Shown here piece after piece: positions 7,625 through 15,720 of a DNA stretch of 64,000 nucleotides; the first letter of the stretch is position 1, and each line of letters starts with the position of its first letter. The DNA lies in contig NZ_PXYL01000004.1 of assembly GCF_003012705.1 (NCBI RefSeq), positions 434,001 through 498,000 on the forward strand. The letters run 5' to 3'. Under the pieces are notes generated by a model. That model had not been told where the DNA came from, made no database searches, and was given only the letters and a program-made list of their open reading frames with translations. The translations under genes and the position numbers were made by a program. The DNA comes from Pseudaminobacter soli (ex Li et al. 2025). GTDB taxonomy: Bacteria; Pseudomonadota; Alphaproteobacteria; Rhizobiales; Rhizobiaceae.

Positions 7625-9121
7625 TCAAAACCTCGGAATGTCGGGAAACGGCAGCTTGCCGCCGTGGATGTGCATGCGGCCGAGCTCGGCGCATCGGCGA
7701 AGCTGCGGAAACACCTTGCCCGGGTTGAGCAGATGGTTGGGGTCGAAGGCGCATTTGACCCGCATCTGCTGGTCGAGGTCGATCTGGTTGAACATTTCCG
7801 GCATCAGGTCGCGCTTTTCCACGCCTACGCCGTGCTCACCCGTCAGCACTCCGCCGACCCGCACGCAAAGCCGCAAGATGTCGGCGCCGAATTGTTCCGC
7901 CTTATCCAACTCGCCCGGAATGTTGGCGTCGTAGAGGATGAGCGGATGCAGGTTGCCGTCGCCGGCATGGAAAACGTTGGCAACGCCAAGCCCGTATTTT
8001 TCCGATAGCTCGCGCATGCCGTGCAGCACCTTGGGCAGCTCCTTGCGCGGAATCGTGCCGTCCATGCAGTAATAGTCCGGCGAGATGCGGCCCACCGCCG
8101 GGAAGGCTGCCTTGCGGCCTGCCCAGAAGGTGAGCCGTTCCTGCTCAGATTGCGAGATGCGGCAGGTGGTGGCGCCATTGCGGTTGCCTATCGCCTCGAC
8201 GCGACCGATCAGATGGTCGACCTCGACGCCCGGCCCATCAAGCTCGACGATCAGCAGCGCCTCGCATTCGAGCGGATAGCCGGCATGAACGAAATCTTCC
8301 GCGGCGCGAATGGCCGGGCCGTCCATCATTTCCATGCCGCCCGGAATGATGCCCGCACCGATGATGTCGGCAACGCATTGGCCGGCCTGCTCGCTGCTGG
8401 GAAAACCGATCAGCAGCGCGCGCGCCGTCTCCGGCTTCTTGAGGATGCGCACCGTGACCTCGGTGACCACGCCGAGCAGCCCTTCCGAACCGGTCATGAC
8501 GCCCAGCAGGTCGTAGCCTTCGCTGTCGAGGTGCTTGCCGCCAAGGCGAACTACATCGCCGTTCATCAACACCATTTCGATGCCAAGCACATTGTTGGCG
8601 GTCAGCCCGTATTTCAGGCAGTGCACGCCGCCCGAATTCTCCGCGACATTGCCGCCGATGGAGCAGGCGATCTGGGAAGACGGATCGGGCGCATAATAAA
8701 ACCCCTCTCCTTCCACCGCATTGGTGATGCCGAGATTGGTGACGCCCGGCTGCGCAACCACGGTGCGGTTGGGATAGTCGATCTCGAGGATGCGGTTGAA
8801 GCGGCTCATCACCAGCAGCACCGCGTCCTCCAGCGGCAACGCGCCGCCCGATAGCGAGGTGCCGGAGCCGCGTGGCACCACGCGGACGTTGCGCTCGTTG
8901 CAATATTTCAGGATGCGCGAGACCTGCGCGACCGTCTCCGGCAGCACGACGACGAGCGGCAGCTGGCGGTAGGCGGTGAGCCCGTCGCTTTCGAAGACCC
9001 GCATTTCGTTGACGGTGTCGACCACGCCCTCGCCCGGCACGATGATGCGCATGTCGGCGACGATCTCGGCGCGCCGGCGGATCGTATCTGCATCTGGCTT
9101 CGGCATGGCCAGGCCCGACAT
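7625..9121 (-). CDS. glcD: Glycolate oxidase FAD-linked subunit GlcD
   Basis: This 498-residue FAD-linked oxidase is the main catalytic subunit of glycolate dehydrogenase. The FAD-binding domain carries VVPRGSGTSLSGGALP and SIGGNVAENSGGVHCLKYG. The C-terminal half has FHAGDGNLHP and GGVLTGEHGVG, which are diagnostic of GlcD/LDH-D enzymes. The ATG at 9121 follows GGAGGAG at good spacing. It is the first gene of the leftward operon and is divergent from a FadR-type regulator that probably controls it. Confidence 0.95.
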   Translation of the reverse strand: MSGLAMPKPDADTIRRRAEIVADMRIIVPGEGVVDTVNEMRVFESDGLTAYRQLPLVVVLPETVAQVSRILKYCNERNVRVVPRGSGTSLSGGALPLEDAVLLVMSRFNRILEIDYPNRTVVAQPGVTNLGITNAVEGEGFYYAPDPSSQIACSIGGNVAENSGGVHCLKYGLTANNVLGIEMVLMNGDVVRLGGKHLDSEGYDLLGVMTGSEGLLGVVTEVTVRILKKPETARALLIGFPSSEQAGQCVADIIGAGIIPGGMEMMDGPAIRAAEDFVHAGYPLECEALLIVELDGPGVEVDHLIGRVEAIGNRNGATTCRISQSEQERLTFWAGRKAAFPAVGRISPDYYCMDGTIPRKELPKVLHGMRELSEKYGLGVANVFHAGDGNLHPLILYDANIPGELDKAEQFGADILRLCVRVGGVLTGEHGVGVEKRDLMPEMFNQIDLDQQMRVKCAFDPNHLLNPGKVFPQLRRCAELGRMHIHGGKLPFPDIPRF

Positions 9122-9143
9122 GGCAGCTCCTCCAAGGGCTTAG

Positions 9144-9162
9144 TGGTAAAAAGCTTTTACCA
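9144..9162. promoter_or_regulatory. Palindrome between glcD and its divergent regulator
   Basis: TGGTAAAA and TTTTACCA form an 8-bp inverted repeat around a 3-bp centre, 23 bp upstream of the glcD start codon. FadR-family GntR regulators commonly bind TGGT/ACCA half-sites, though usually with a shorter centre. A role as operator for the regulator at 9311 is inference. Confidence 0.4.
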
Positions 9163-9310
9163 ATTTGTTGCCGGAGCTGTAAACGCTTCTGGCGATTTCG
9201 GAAAGAGGATCACTGTCAAAACAGCGATCCAAAGGCGCAAAATTGGATAAATTAATTGACCAGTTTTCGCGAAGGCCGTAGTTCTGGGCCACGACAGAGG
9301 GCCAATCCGG

Positions 9311-10114
9311 TTGAGCGAGATTTTTTCCAGGATCGAACATTCGCGCACCGCCGACGAGGTGGTGCAGCAGATCGAGAGCCTGATTCTCGAGGGCGTGCTG
9401 CGCGTGTCCGACCGCCTGCCCGGCGAACGCGAGCTTTCGCGGCAGTTCGACGTGTCGCGCCCCATCCTGCGCGAGGCGCTGAAGGCGCTGGAAGAGCGCG
9501 GCCTGATCGTCGCGCGCCAGGGCGGCGGCACCTATGTCGCCGACATGATCGGCCAGGTCTTCACCCCGCCGATGCGGGAGCTGATCGGGTCCCACCCCAA
9601 GGCCTGCGCGGACTATCTCGAATATCGCCGCGAGATCGAGGGCATCGCGGCCGAATATGCCGCGCGGCGCGCCACCGCCGACGACCGCGCTTTTCTGGAC
9701 CGCGTCATGGAGCGCATGGAAGCCGCGCACCAACGCGGCGACGATTTCGAGGAAGAGGCGAAAATCGACGTCGAGTTCCACCACGCCGTCGGCGAATGCG
9801 CGCACAACATCATCCTGCTGCACACGCTGCGCTCGTGCTACCGGCTGCTGTCCGACGGCGTTTTCCAAAACCGCCTGTTGGTTTTCACCCTGCCCGGTGC
9901 GCGCGAAGACCTTTTGGTGCAGCACCGGGCCATCTATAAGGCCGTCGTGGGCGGCAAGCCGGCGGAAGCGCGCCGCGCCGCAATGGACCACATCACCTAT
10001 GTCGAGCGGTCGATGGCGGAGGCCGAACGCACCGGCGAATGGCAAAGGGTGTCGAAACTCAGGCTGCGTCAACGTTCCGAAGACGGCTCGCGGCGAAGCG
10101 GAACGGACAGGTAA
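9311..10114 (+). CDS. GntR-family (FadR/LldR type) transcriptional regulator
   Basis: The 267-residue protein has an N-terminal winged helix (residues about 10-75, with LPGERELSRQFDVSRPILREAL, a classic GntR helix-turn-helix) and a C-terminal all-helical FCD ligand-binding domain. Subfamily relatives include LldR, PdhR and GlcC, which sense lactate, pyruvate or glycolate. Its divergent position next to glcD and ahead of lutA-like and lldD genes suggests it controls both arms of the 2-hydroxy-acid locus. The start codon is TTG at 9311. It is separated from the next gene by only 10 bp. Confidence 0.92.
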   Translation: MSEIFSRIEHSRTADEVVQQIESLILEGVLRVSDRLPGERELSRQFDVSRPILREALKALEERGLIVARQGGGTYVADMIGQVFTPPMRELIGSHPKACADYLEYRREIEGIAAEYAARRATADDRAFLDRVMERMEAAHQRGDDFEEEAKIDVEFHHAVGECAHNIILLHTLRSCYRLLSDGVFQNRLLVFTLPGAREDLLVQHRAIYKAVVGGKPAEARRAAMDHITYVERSMAEAERTGEWQRVSKLRLRQRSEDGSRRSGTDR

Positions 10115-10124
10115 CCTGAAGACG

Positions 10125-10919
10125 ATGGCGGCAAGCTTCGAACCAGAAGAAACAGCGCCCCGGGTCGGTCTCTTCGTGACCTGCCTGGTCGACCTGTTCA
10201 GGCCTTCGGTCGGCTTTGCCGCGGCGAAATTGCTGCAGGACGCGGGCTGCTCGGTCGAAGTGCCTGTGGCGCAGACCTGTTGCGGCCAGCCGGCCCACAA
10301 TTCCGGCGACCGCGCAGAGGCCGTGCTGGCGGCTCAAAACACCATCGAAGCCTTCGAGGAATTCGACTACGTCGTGGCGCCGTCCGGTACATGCGCCGGT
10401 ATGCTCAAGGTGCATTACCCTGCCCTTCTCGCGGACCAACCTGGCTGGGCCGCGCGCGCCAGAAACCTTGCCGCCAAGGTGCATGAGCTGACGAGCTTTC
10501 TCGTCGACGTGCTTGGGCAGAAAAGCAGTCCGGCACGCTTCGACGGCGTCGTGACCTACCATGATGCCTGCGCGGGCCTGCGCGAACTCGGCGTGCAGGG
10601 CCAGCCCCGCGCGCTGCTGAAATCGGTCGAAGGCCTCGACCTGATCGAGATGCGCGCGCCTGAAATGTGCTGCGGCTCCTGCGTGCGTCATCCCGCATCT
10701 TCGGCGCCCATCGCCAGAAGCAAGACCGACAACGTCAAGGCAACTGACGTCCGACTGCTTCTTGCCGGCGATCTCGGCTGCCTGATGGACATGGCCGGCA
10801 GGCTGCGGCGCGAGGGCTCGAACATCGAAGTGCGGCATGTCGCCGAGGTCCTGGCCGGCATGCTCGATGCCCCGCCGATCGGCAGCAGAAACGCAATTGC
10901 CTTTAAACGAACCGCTTGA
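10125..10919 (+). CDS. LutA-like CCG-domain Fe-S oxidoreductase subunit with a small deletion
   Basis: This 264-residue protein resembles LutA/YkgE, part of the LutABC L-lactate oxidation complex. It starts GLFVTCLVDLFRPSVG, continues with QTCCGQPAHNSG and VAPSGTCAGM, and ends with LLAGDLGCLMDMAG. After the second CCG motif relatives read FGGTF; here a single serine stands in its place, an in-frame loss of four residues. LutB and LutC genes are not adjacent, so its partner is unclear; it may work with the neighbouring LldD or GlcDEF. The ATG at 10125 lies just after the regulator stop. Confidence 0.87.
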   Translation: MAASFEPEETAPRVGLFVTCLVDLFRPSVGFAAAKLLQDAGCSVEVPVAQTCCGQPAHNSGDRAEAVLAAQNTIEAFEEFDYVVAPSGTCAGMLKVHYPALLADQPGWAARARNLAAKVHELTSFLVDVLGQKSSPARFDGVVTYHDACAGLRELGVQGQPRALLKSVEGLDLIEMRAPEMCCGSCVRHPASSAPIARSKTDNVKATDVRLLLAGDLGCLMDMAGRLRREGSNIEVRHVAEVLAGMLDAPPIGSRNAIAFKRTA

Positions 10920-10966
10920 ACCGTCGGCGCGGGACGCCCGCCGCCGATCAAATTGAAAGAGAACTC

Positions 10967-12103
10967 ATGGCTGAAATCCTAGAGATCAACGACCTGAAAA
11001 ACCTTGCCCGGCGGCGCGTGCCGACGATGTTCTTCGACTACGCCGATTCCGGCGCCTGGACCGAAAGCACCTACCGCGCCAACGAACAGGATTTTTCCAA
11101 GATCAAATTCCGCCAGCGCGTGCTGGTCGACATGACCAACCGCTCGCTCGAAAGCACCATGATCGGCCAGAAGGTGTCGATGCCCGTGGCACTGGCGCCT
11201 ACCGGCAGCGCCGGCATGCAGCATGCCGATGGCGAGATCCTCGCCGCACAGGCGGCCGAGGAGTTCGGCGTGCCATTCACGCTGTCGACGATGAGCATCT
11301 GCTCTATCGAGGACGTCGCCGAAAACACCAAGAAGCCGTTCTGGTTTCAGCTCTATGTCATGCGCGACAAGGATTTTGTCATCAACCTCATCGACCGGGC
11401 CAAGGCGGCAAAATGCTCGGCCCTGGTGCTGACGCTCGACCTGCAGATCCTCGCCCAGCGCCACAAGGACATTCGCAACGGCCTGTCGGCCCCGCCGAAG
11501 ATGACGCCCAAGAACATCATCGACATGGCCATCCGGCCGCGTTGGTGCCTGGGCATGCTGGGCACGCAGCGCCGCACCTTCCGCAACATCGTCGGCCACG
11601 CCAAGAGCGTGGGCGACCTCGCCTCTCTCGCGTCCTGGACGTCCGAGCAGTTCGACCCGCAGCTGTCGTGGAAGGACGTGGAGTGGATCAAGGAGCGCTG
11701 GGGCGGCAAGCTGATCCTGAAGGGCATCCTCGACAAGGAAGACGCCATCATGGCCGCCAAGACCGGCGCCGACGCAATCATCGTCTCCAACCATGGCGGC
11801 CGCCAGCTCGACGGCGCCCCCTCCTCCATCTCCGCGCTGCCCGAGATCGTCGAAGCAGTGGGCGACAAGATCGAAGTGCACATGGATGGCGGCATTCGCT
11901 CCGGCCAGGATGTGCTGAAGGCCCTGTGCCTCGGCGCCAAGGGAACCTATATCGGTAGGCCGTTCCTTTACGGACTTGGCGCGATGGGCAAGCAGGGCGT
12001 GACCAAGGCGCTGGAGATCATCCGCAAAGAAGCGGATGTCACGCTCGCGCTTTGCGGCAAGCGCACGATTGCGGATGTCGGGCCGGATATGCTCTATCGG
12101 TAG
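10967..12103 (+). CDS. lldD: L-lactate dehydrogenase (FMN-dependent, LldD type)
   Basis: The 378-residue enzyme belongs to the FMN-dependent alpha-hydroxy-acid oxidases, which turn L-lactate (or related 2-hydroxy acids) into the 2-oxo acid and feed electrons to the respiratory chain. Visible motifs include the N-terminal FFDYADSGAWTE, the FMN segment PVALAPTGSAGM, and the catalytic SNHGGRQLDGAPS with its active-site histidine and arginine. GAAAGAGA lies shortly before the ATG. It is third in the rightward operon behind the regulator and LutA-like gene. Substrate preference within the family cannot be fixed from sequence alone. Confidence 0.93.
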   Translation: MAEILEINDLKNLARRRVPTMFFDYADSGAWTESTYRANEQDFSKIKFRQRVLVDMTNRSLESTMIGQKVSMPVALAPTGSAGMQHADGEILAAQAAEEFGVPFTLSTMSICSIEDVAENTKKPFWFQLYVMRDKDFVINLIDRAKAAKCSALVLTLDLQILAQRHKDIRNGLSAPPKMTPKNIIDMAIRPRWCLGMLGTQRRTFRNIVGHAKSVGDLASLASWTSEQFDPQLSWKDVEWIKERWGGKLILKGILDKEDAIMAAKTGADAIIVSNHGGRQLDGAPSSISALPEIVEAVGDKIEVHMDGGIRSGQDVLKALCLGAKGTYIGRPFLYGLGAMGKQGVTKALEIIRKEADVTLALCGKRTIADVGPDMLYR

Positions 12104-12131
12104 TGCCGGCTCTTGAAATCAGGGTGAGAGA

Positions 12132-12881
12132 TTGACGAAGCAGGGCATGCATTTCCTTGAAGCTTCCGGCCCCGACGGCATCCGCATCTATGCCATCGGG
12201 GACGTTCACGGCCGCCTCGACCTGCTCGAAAGGATGCATGCCCGCATCAATTCAGAACTGGTGGCCGAGCAGCCCGACGACTGGCGGGTCATCCATCTCG
12301 GCGACTATGTCGACCGCGGCCCGGCTTCGAGAGGCGTGCTCGACACGCTGCTCGATGCCACAAGGCGCGACGAGCGGATGATCGCGCTGGCCGGCAATCA
12401 CGATCACGGCTTTCTCGACTTCCTGGCCCATCCGACGCCCACCGGCCTGTTTGCCAACAATGGCGGCGACATGACCGCACTTTCCTACGGTGTCATGCTC
12501 GACTTCGGCGGTCCGGCGGCGCTTGCCAGCAGCGCCGCCGCGCTACGCCGCGCCGTGCCCGAGAGCCATGTCGGATTCCTCAACGGCCTCGGCTATTGGG
12601 CAAGTTTCGGGGATTTCTACTTTTGCCACGCCGGAATCCGGCCGGGCGTTCCGCTGGAACGGCAGAACCCGCGCGATCTGACATGGATTCGCGACGAGTT
12701 CCTGCACTATGCCTACCCTCATCCCAAGGTGATCGTGCACGGCCACACGCCGCATCCGGAACCGGAAGTGCTGGCCAATCGGGTCAATGTAGATACGCAG
12801 GCCCACAGGTCGGGCGTGCTGACTGCGCTCGTCATCGACGGACTGGACAAGCGCATCCTGTCGGTCAGCGACAAGGATTAA
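12132..12881 (+). CDS. PP2A-like serine/threonine metallophosphatase
   Basis: This 249-residue protein shows the calcineurin-like phosphoesterase signature in order: GDVHGR, GDYVDRGP and GNHDHG, followed by CHAG and HGHTPH metal ligands. It resembles bacterial PrpA/diadenosine-tetraphosphatase type phosphatases acting in the cytosol. The start is probably the TTG at 12132, behind GGGTGAGA; an ATG at 12147 is an alternative. It follows lldD by 28 bp but is not obviously related in function. Confidence 0.88.
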   Translation: MTKQGMHFLEASGPDGIRIYAIGDVHGRLDLLERMHARINSELVAEQPDDWRVIHLGDYVDRGPASRGVLDTLLDATRRDERMIALAGNHDHGFLDFLAHPTPTGLFANNGGDMTALSYGVMLDFGGPAALASSAAALRRAVPESHVGFLNGLGYWASFGDFYFCHAGIRPGVPLERQNPRDLTWIRDEFLHYAYPHPKVIVHGHTPHPEPEVLANRVNVDTQAHRSGVLTALVIDGLDKRILSVSDKD

Positions 12882-12882
12882 A

Positions 12883-12949
12883 GCATTTTGCAGCCAAGCG
12901 GAAACGCTTGGCGTGACACAAATGCGGCTAAATCAATGAGATAGAGCGG
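12883..12949. repeat. Intergenic repeat, family 4 (hairpin plus AGATAGAGCGG tail)
   Basis: The stretch has GCCAAGCG and CGCTTGGC arms around GAAA (12893-12912), flanked by GCATTTT and CAAATGC, and ends in GAGATAGAGCGG. It starts directly behind the phosphatase stop. From memory, this sequence type recurs between genes in Mesorhizobium-like genomes. Only one copy is present here, so the repeat status is from general knowledge. Confidence 0.55.
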
Positions 12950-12980
12950 AACAAGGGCATCCGTCAGGATGACCGCCGCT

Positions 12981-13121
12981 CTAGTGGTTGGCGGCGCCGA
13001 CGCCGTAGCCGTCGTAAACGGCATGATCGCTCGATGCGTCTGCTGCGTAGATGCCAAAGCCGCAGAGCGCGATGGCGGAGAGCATGGCGAAGGACAGGAG
13101 CGCGGCTTTCAAAGTGGTCAT
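12981..13121 (-). CDS. Possible 46-residue secreted or membrane peptide
   Basis: A short frame begins at the ATG at 13121 and ends in TAG at 12981. Its product starts MTTLKAALLSFAMLSAIALC, which looks like a signal peptide or single membrane segment, and ends in a short Tyr/Gly-rich tail (DGYGVGAANH). No strong ribosome binding site is visible and no family is recognised. It is the only coding signal in the 535-bp gap between the phosphatase and the amidotransferase. Confidence 0.4.
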   Translation of the reverse strand: MTTLKAALLSFAMLSAIALCGFGIYAADASSDHAVYDGYGVGAANH

Positions 13122-13416
13122 CTCGGTTAGGGCCTTCGGCAATTTTGCATAAAATTTATTACGAATGCGTTGCCCGCCGCAGGGCGTTCCCTGCTGGCCA
13201 GTGAATCCACATTCGTTGAGTTTTGACGCCTTCTAGTCGCGCCACCTGCGGGTGGCCAGTGTCTTTGACACCGGCTCGCCGGTAAGTTTGGCGGCGTGCC
13301 ATTTATGCCACTGAGGCAGGTAGCGCGCGGGCCAGCGACGTCGACGGAGTGTCGATCACAACTTGCTGATCGGAAACAGGAAACCCATCAAAAGGTGCCC
13401 CGCCGCGGCGAGAAAA
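13122..13416. other. Intergenic stretch without a recognised gene
   Basis: These 295 bp lie between the small peptide frame and the 3' end of the amidotransferase gene. An AT-rich patch (near 13141-13165) could be the promoter of the small peptide. I see no open frame, RNA gene or convincing terminator in the rest. Confidence 0.5.
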
Positions 13417-14115
13417 TCAGATCGTGGCGACCCAGTTGCGCGCCAGCGTCAAGCCGATCTCGTCGGCCTTGTCGCCATGGGCGGTCGCCTCGTCCTCGAA
13501 GCGCTCCAGCCAGCCCGGCTGCCGCTCGCGCAGCAGGTCCGGAAACAGGGCGTTCCATCGCCGGACCAGCGGCTGGTCGGCCTCGAAATGGAACTGGAAG
13601 CCGTAGGCGGCGCGGCCGACGCGGTATGCCTGATTCCGTGCCGCCGGATTGGTGGCCAGATGCACCGCGCCTTCCGGCAGCGTGAAGGTATCGTCATGCC
13701 ACTGGAAGGCCGGGAAGCTTTCGGGCAGCGCGCCGAAAACCGGATCCTTGGCTGCGTCGTCGGTGACCGCGATCTGGCGCCAGCCGAATTCCGGCGCCGC
13801 GCCGATCAGATTGTCGCCGCCAAAGGCGCGCGCCATGAGCTGGCTGCCAAGGCAGATGCCGAGCATTGAACGGTCCTTCGCCTCGAAATCGCGAAGCAGA
13901 CCGAGAAGTGCCGGGATATAGGGATATTCCTCGTCGGCCAGCGCATTCTGCCCGCCACCAAGCACGACGATGGCGTCATGCTCGTCGGCATTCTCCGGCA
14001 AGGCGTCGCCCAGATGCGCGTTGCGCAGGTCGATCTCGGCACCCGCCTCGGCCAGCGCCGTGCCCACCTGCCCAAGCCCGGTATTGTCGAAATTCTGGAC
14101 GACCAGCACCCGCAT
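13417..14115 (-). CDS. Class I glutamine amidotransferase-like protein
   Basis: The 232-residue protein has the class I GATase fold with nucleophile Cys88 in GICLGSQ and the catalytic His/Glu pair in FQFHFEAD. It is a stand-alone domain of the GuaA-like group (COG0518), whose members hydrolyse glutamine or gamma-glutamyl compounds. No synthetase partner is adjacent, so the substrate is unknown. A gamma-glutamyl hydrolase role would suit the polyamine genes elsewhere in the window, but that is speculation. It is divergent from the next gene, with 77 bp between starts. Confidence 0.88.
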   Translation of the reverse strand: MRVLVVQNFDNTGLGQVGTALAEAGAEIDLRNAHLGDALPENADEHDAIVVLGGGQNALADEEYPYIPALLGLLRDFEAKDRSMLGICLGSQLMARAFGGDNLIGAAPEFGWRQIAVTDDAAKDPVFGALPESFPAFQWHDDTFTLPEGAVHLATNPAARNQAYRVGRAAYGFQFHFEADQPLVRRWNALFPDLLRERQPGWLERFEDEATAHGDKADEIGLTLARNWVATI

Positions 14116-14192
14116 CGAAAAACCTTTCCCAGCATGACAGAACCGCTGCGAGCGTTATCATGCGGACCAGCTGCCTGAAAGAGAGATTGGAT

Positions 14193-14840
14193 ATGCCACT
14201 GCAGAACCGCGTCGATCCCTTTGGCGAGATCCAGGCAGTTGCGGCGCGCGGCCTTTTTACGGGAAACCGCGGCGTCATCCACGATCCGGACACGAAGACG
14301 CTGCTCAGGCGCCGCTGGTCGACCCGGGCGTGGCTGATCTGCGTCTGCGAATTTCGCGGACGACACCGCGAGGTCATGGGGCGCAACGCCCCAAGCGGCG
14401 GCGCGGGCTGGACCGAACTGTTTTTCCTGGACGAAGTGACCGGCCTGGCTGCCGGCCATCGCCCCTGCTTCTACTGCCGCAGGCAGCGGGCGCAGGATTT
14501 CGCCGCCCGCTTCGGCGCAACTTTCGCCATCGATGAGCCGAAGGTTTATGACATCGATTCACGATTGCACGCCGAGCGGTTGGCCTCGGGCGGACAACGC
14601 ATCAGGCTCGGCCAATCCGAACTGGCCGCACTGCCGGACGGCGCAATGGTGGCCCAAGGAGGCGACGCCTTTGCGATCAAGGGCGGCAAGATGTGGCGAT
14701 GGTCGTTCGGCGGATACCAGTCGAGCCCGGGTCTTGCGGACGGTGCGGGCGGCGAATTCTCGCTGCTTACACCTCCAACCACGATTGCCGTTCTGCGCGC
14801 AGGCTACGAACCTGCCTGGCATCCGAGCATCGAGACTTGA
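14193..14840 (+). CDS. Conserved alphaproteobacterial protein of unknown function
   Basis: This 215-residue cytosolic protein has no domain I can name, though I recall similar proteins in other Rhizobiales. Notable parts are the N-terminal NRVDPFGEI and [13 protein letters not shown], a [21 protein letters not shown] segment, the [13 protein letters not shown] motif with a CxxC pair that might bind metal, and the closing [17 protein letters not shown]. An ATG at 14160 is also in frame, but the ATG at 14193 follows GAGAGATTGG. It is 32 bp upstream of rsmE. Confidence 0.75.
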   Translation: MPLQNRVDPFGEIQAVAARGLFTGNRGVIHDPDTKTLLRRRWSTRAWLICVCEFRGRHREVMGRNAPSGGAGWTELFFLDEVTGLAAGHRPCFYCRRQRAQDFAARFGATFAIDEPKVYDIDSRLHAERLASGGQRIRLGQSELAALPDGAMVAQGGDAFAIKGGKMWRWSFGGYQSSPGLADGAGGEFSLLTPPTTIAVLRAGYEPAWHPSIET

Positions 14841-14872
14841 CCGCAAACGCCCTCTCCCGCATTCATCCTCTC

Positions 14873-15607
14873 ATGCGCGCCAATTACAAAATGCAGCGGC
14901 TGTTCGTGCCGCAGGACCTTTCCGCTGACGCCTCGCTCGAGGCGAGCCCGGAACAGAGCCACTATCTCAGCCATGTTCTGCGCCTCAGCGAGGGCGCGGA
15001 AATCCTGATCTTCAACGGGCGTGACGGCGAGTGGCTGGCGCGAATCGAGGCCAAGACCAAGAAGTCGGTGCGGCTGCGGGTAGTGGAGCTGACGCGGCCG
15101 CAATCGCCGCAACCCGATCTCATCTACTGCTTCGCGCCGCTGAAACAGGGCCGGCTCGATTATCTCGTGCAGAAGGCCGTGGAGATGGGCGCCGGCGTGC
15201 TGCAGCCCGTGCTCACCCAGCACACGCAGATCGTCAAGCCCGGCATCGAGCGGCTGCGCTCCAATGTCGAGGAGGCAGCGGAACAGTGCGGCATCCTCGC
15301 CTTGCCCGAGGTGCGCGAGGCGCAGAAGTTTTCGAATCTGTTGGCCGGCTGGGACAAGGAACGGCGGCTGATCTTCTGCGACGAGAGCTCGGAGACCAAC
15401 AATCCGCTGCCCGCCTTGCAGGCTATTGCCGAGCGCAAGCTTGGCCTGATCATCGGCCCTGAAGGCGGTTTTTCCGAAGACGAGCGCAAGCAGCTCTACG
15501 CCCTGCCCTTCGTCACCGCCATTCCGCTCGGGCCCCGCATCCTGCGCGCCGACACGGCGGCCGTCGCCGCACTCGCGCTTGTGCAGGCCACAATCGGCGA
15601 TTGGTAG
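14873..15607 (+). CDS. rsmE: 16S rRNA (uracil-1498-N3)-methyltransferase
   Basis: The 244-residue protein is an RsmE-type SPOUT methyltransferase that modifies U1498 of 16S rRNA using S-adenosylmethionine. It has an N-terminal PUA-like part ([22 protein letters not shown]) and the knotted C-terminal domain with [15 protein letters not shown] and [17 protein letters not shown], the family signatures. The start is the ATG at 14873, with 14891 as an alternative. GshA follows 113 bp later on the same strand. Confidence 0.95.
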   Translation: MRANYKMQRLFVPQDLSADASLEASPEQSHYLSHVLRLSEGAEILIFNGRDGEWLARIEAKTKKSVRLRVVELTRPQSPQPDLIYCFAPLKQGRLDYLVQKAVEMGAGVLQPVLTQHTQIVKPGIERLRSNVEEAAEQCGILALPEVREAQKFSNLLAGWDKERRLIFCDESSETNNPLPALQAIAERKLGLIIGPEGGFSEDERKQLYALPFVTAIPLGPRILRADTAAVAALALVQATIGDW

Positions 15608-15720
15608 AAGAACGTCATTCCGCTGATGCAAATTGTCTTGAACATGGTGTCAGGATTTTTTGCTTGATCGCGCGATACAATTCCGTCCATCAAGCGCCAA
15701 CGTTGGCGAGAGGGTAGATA

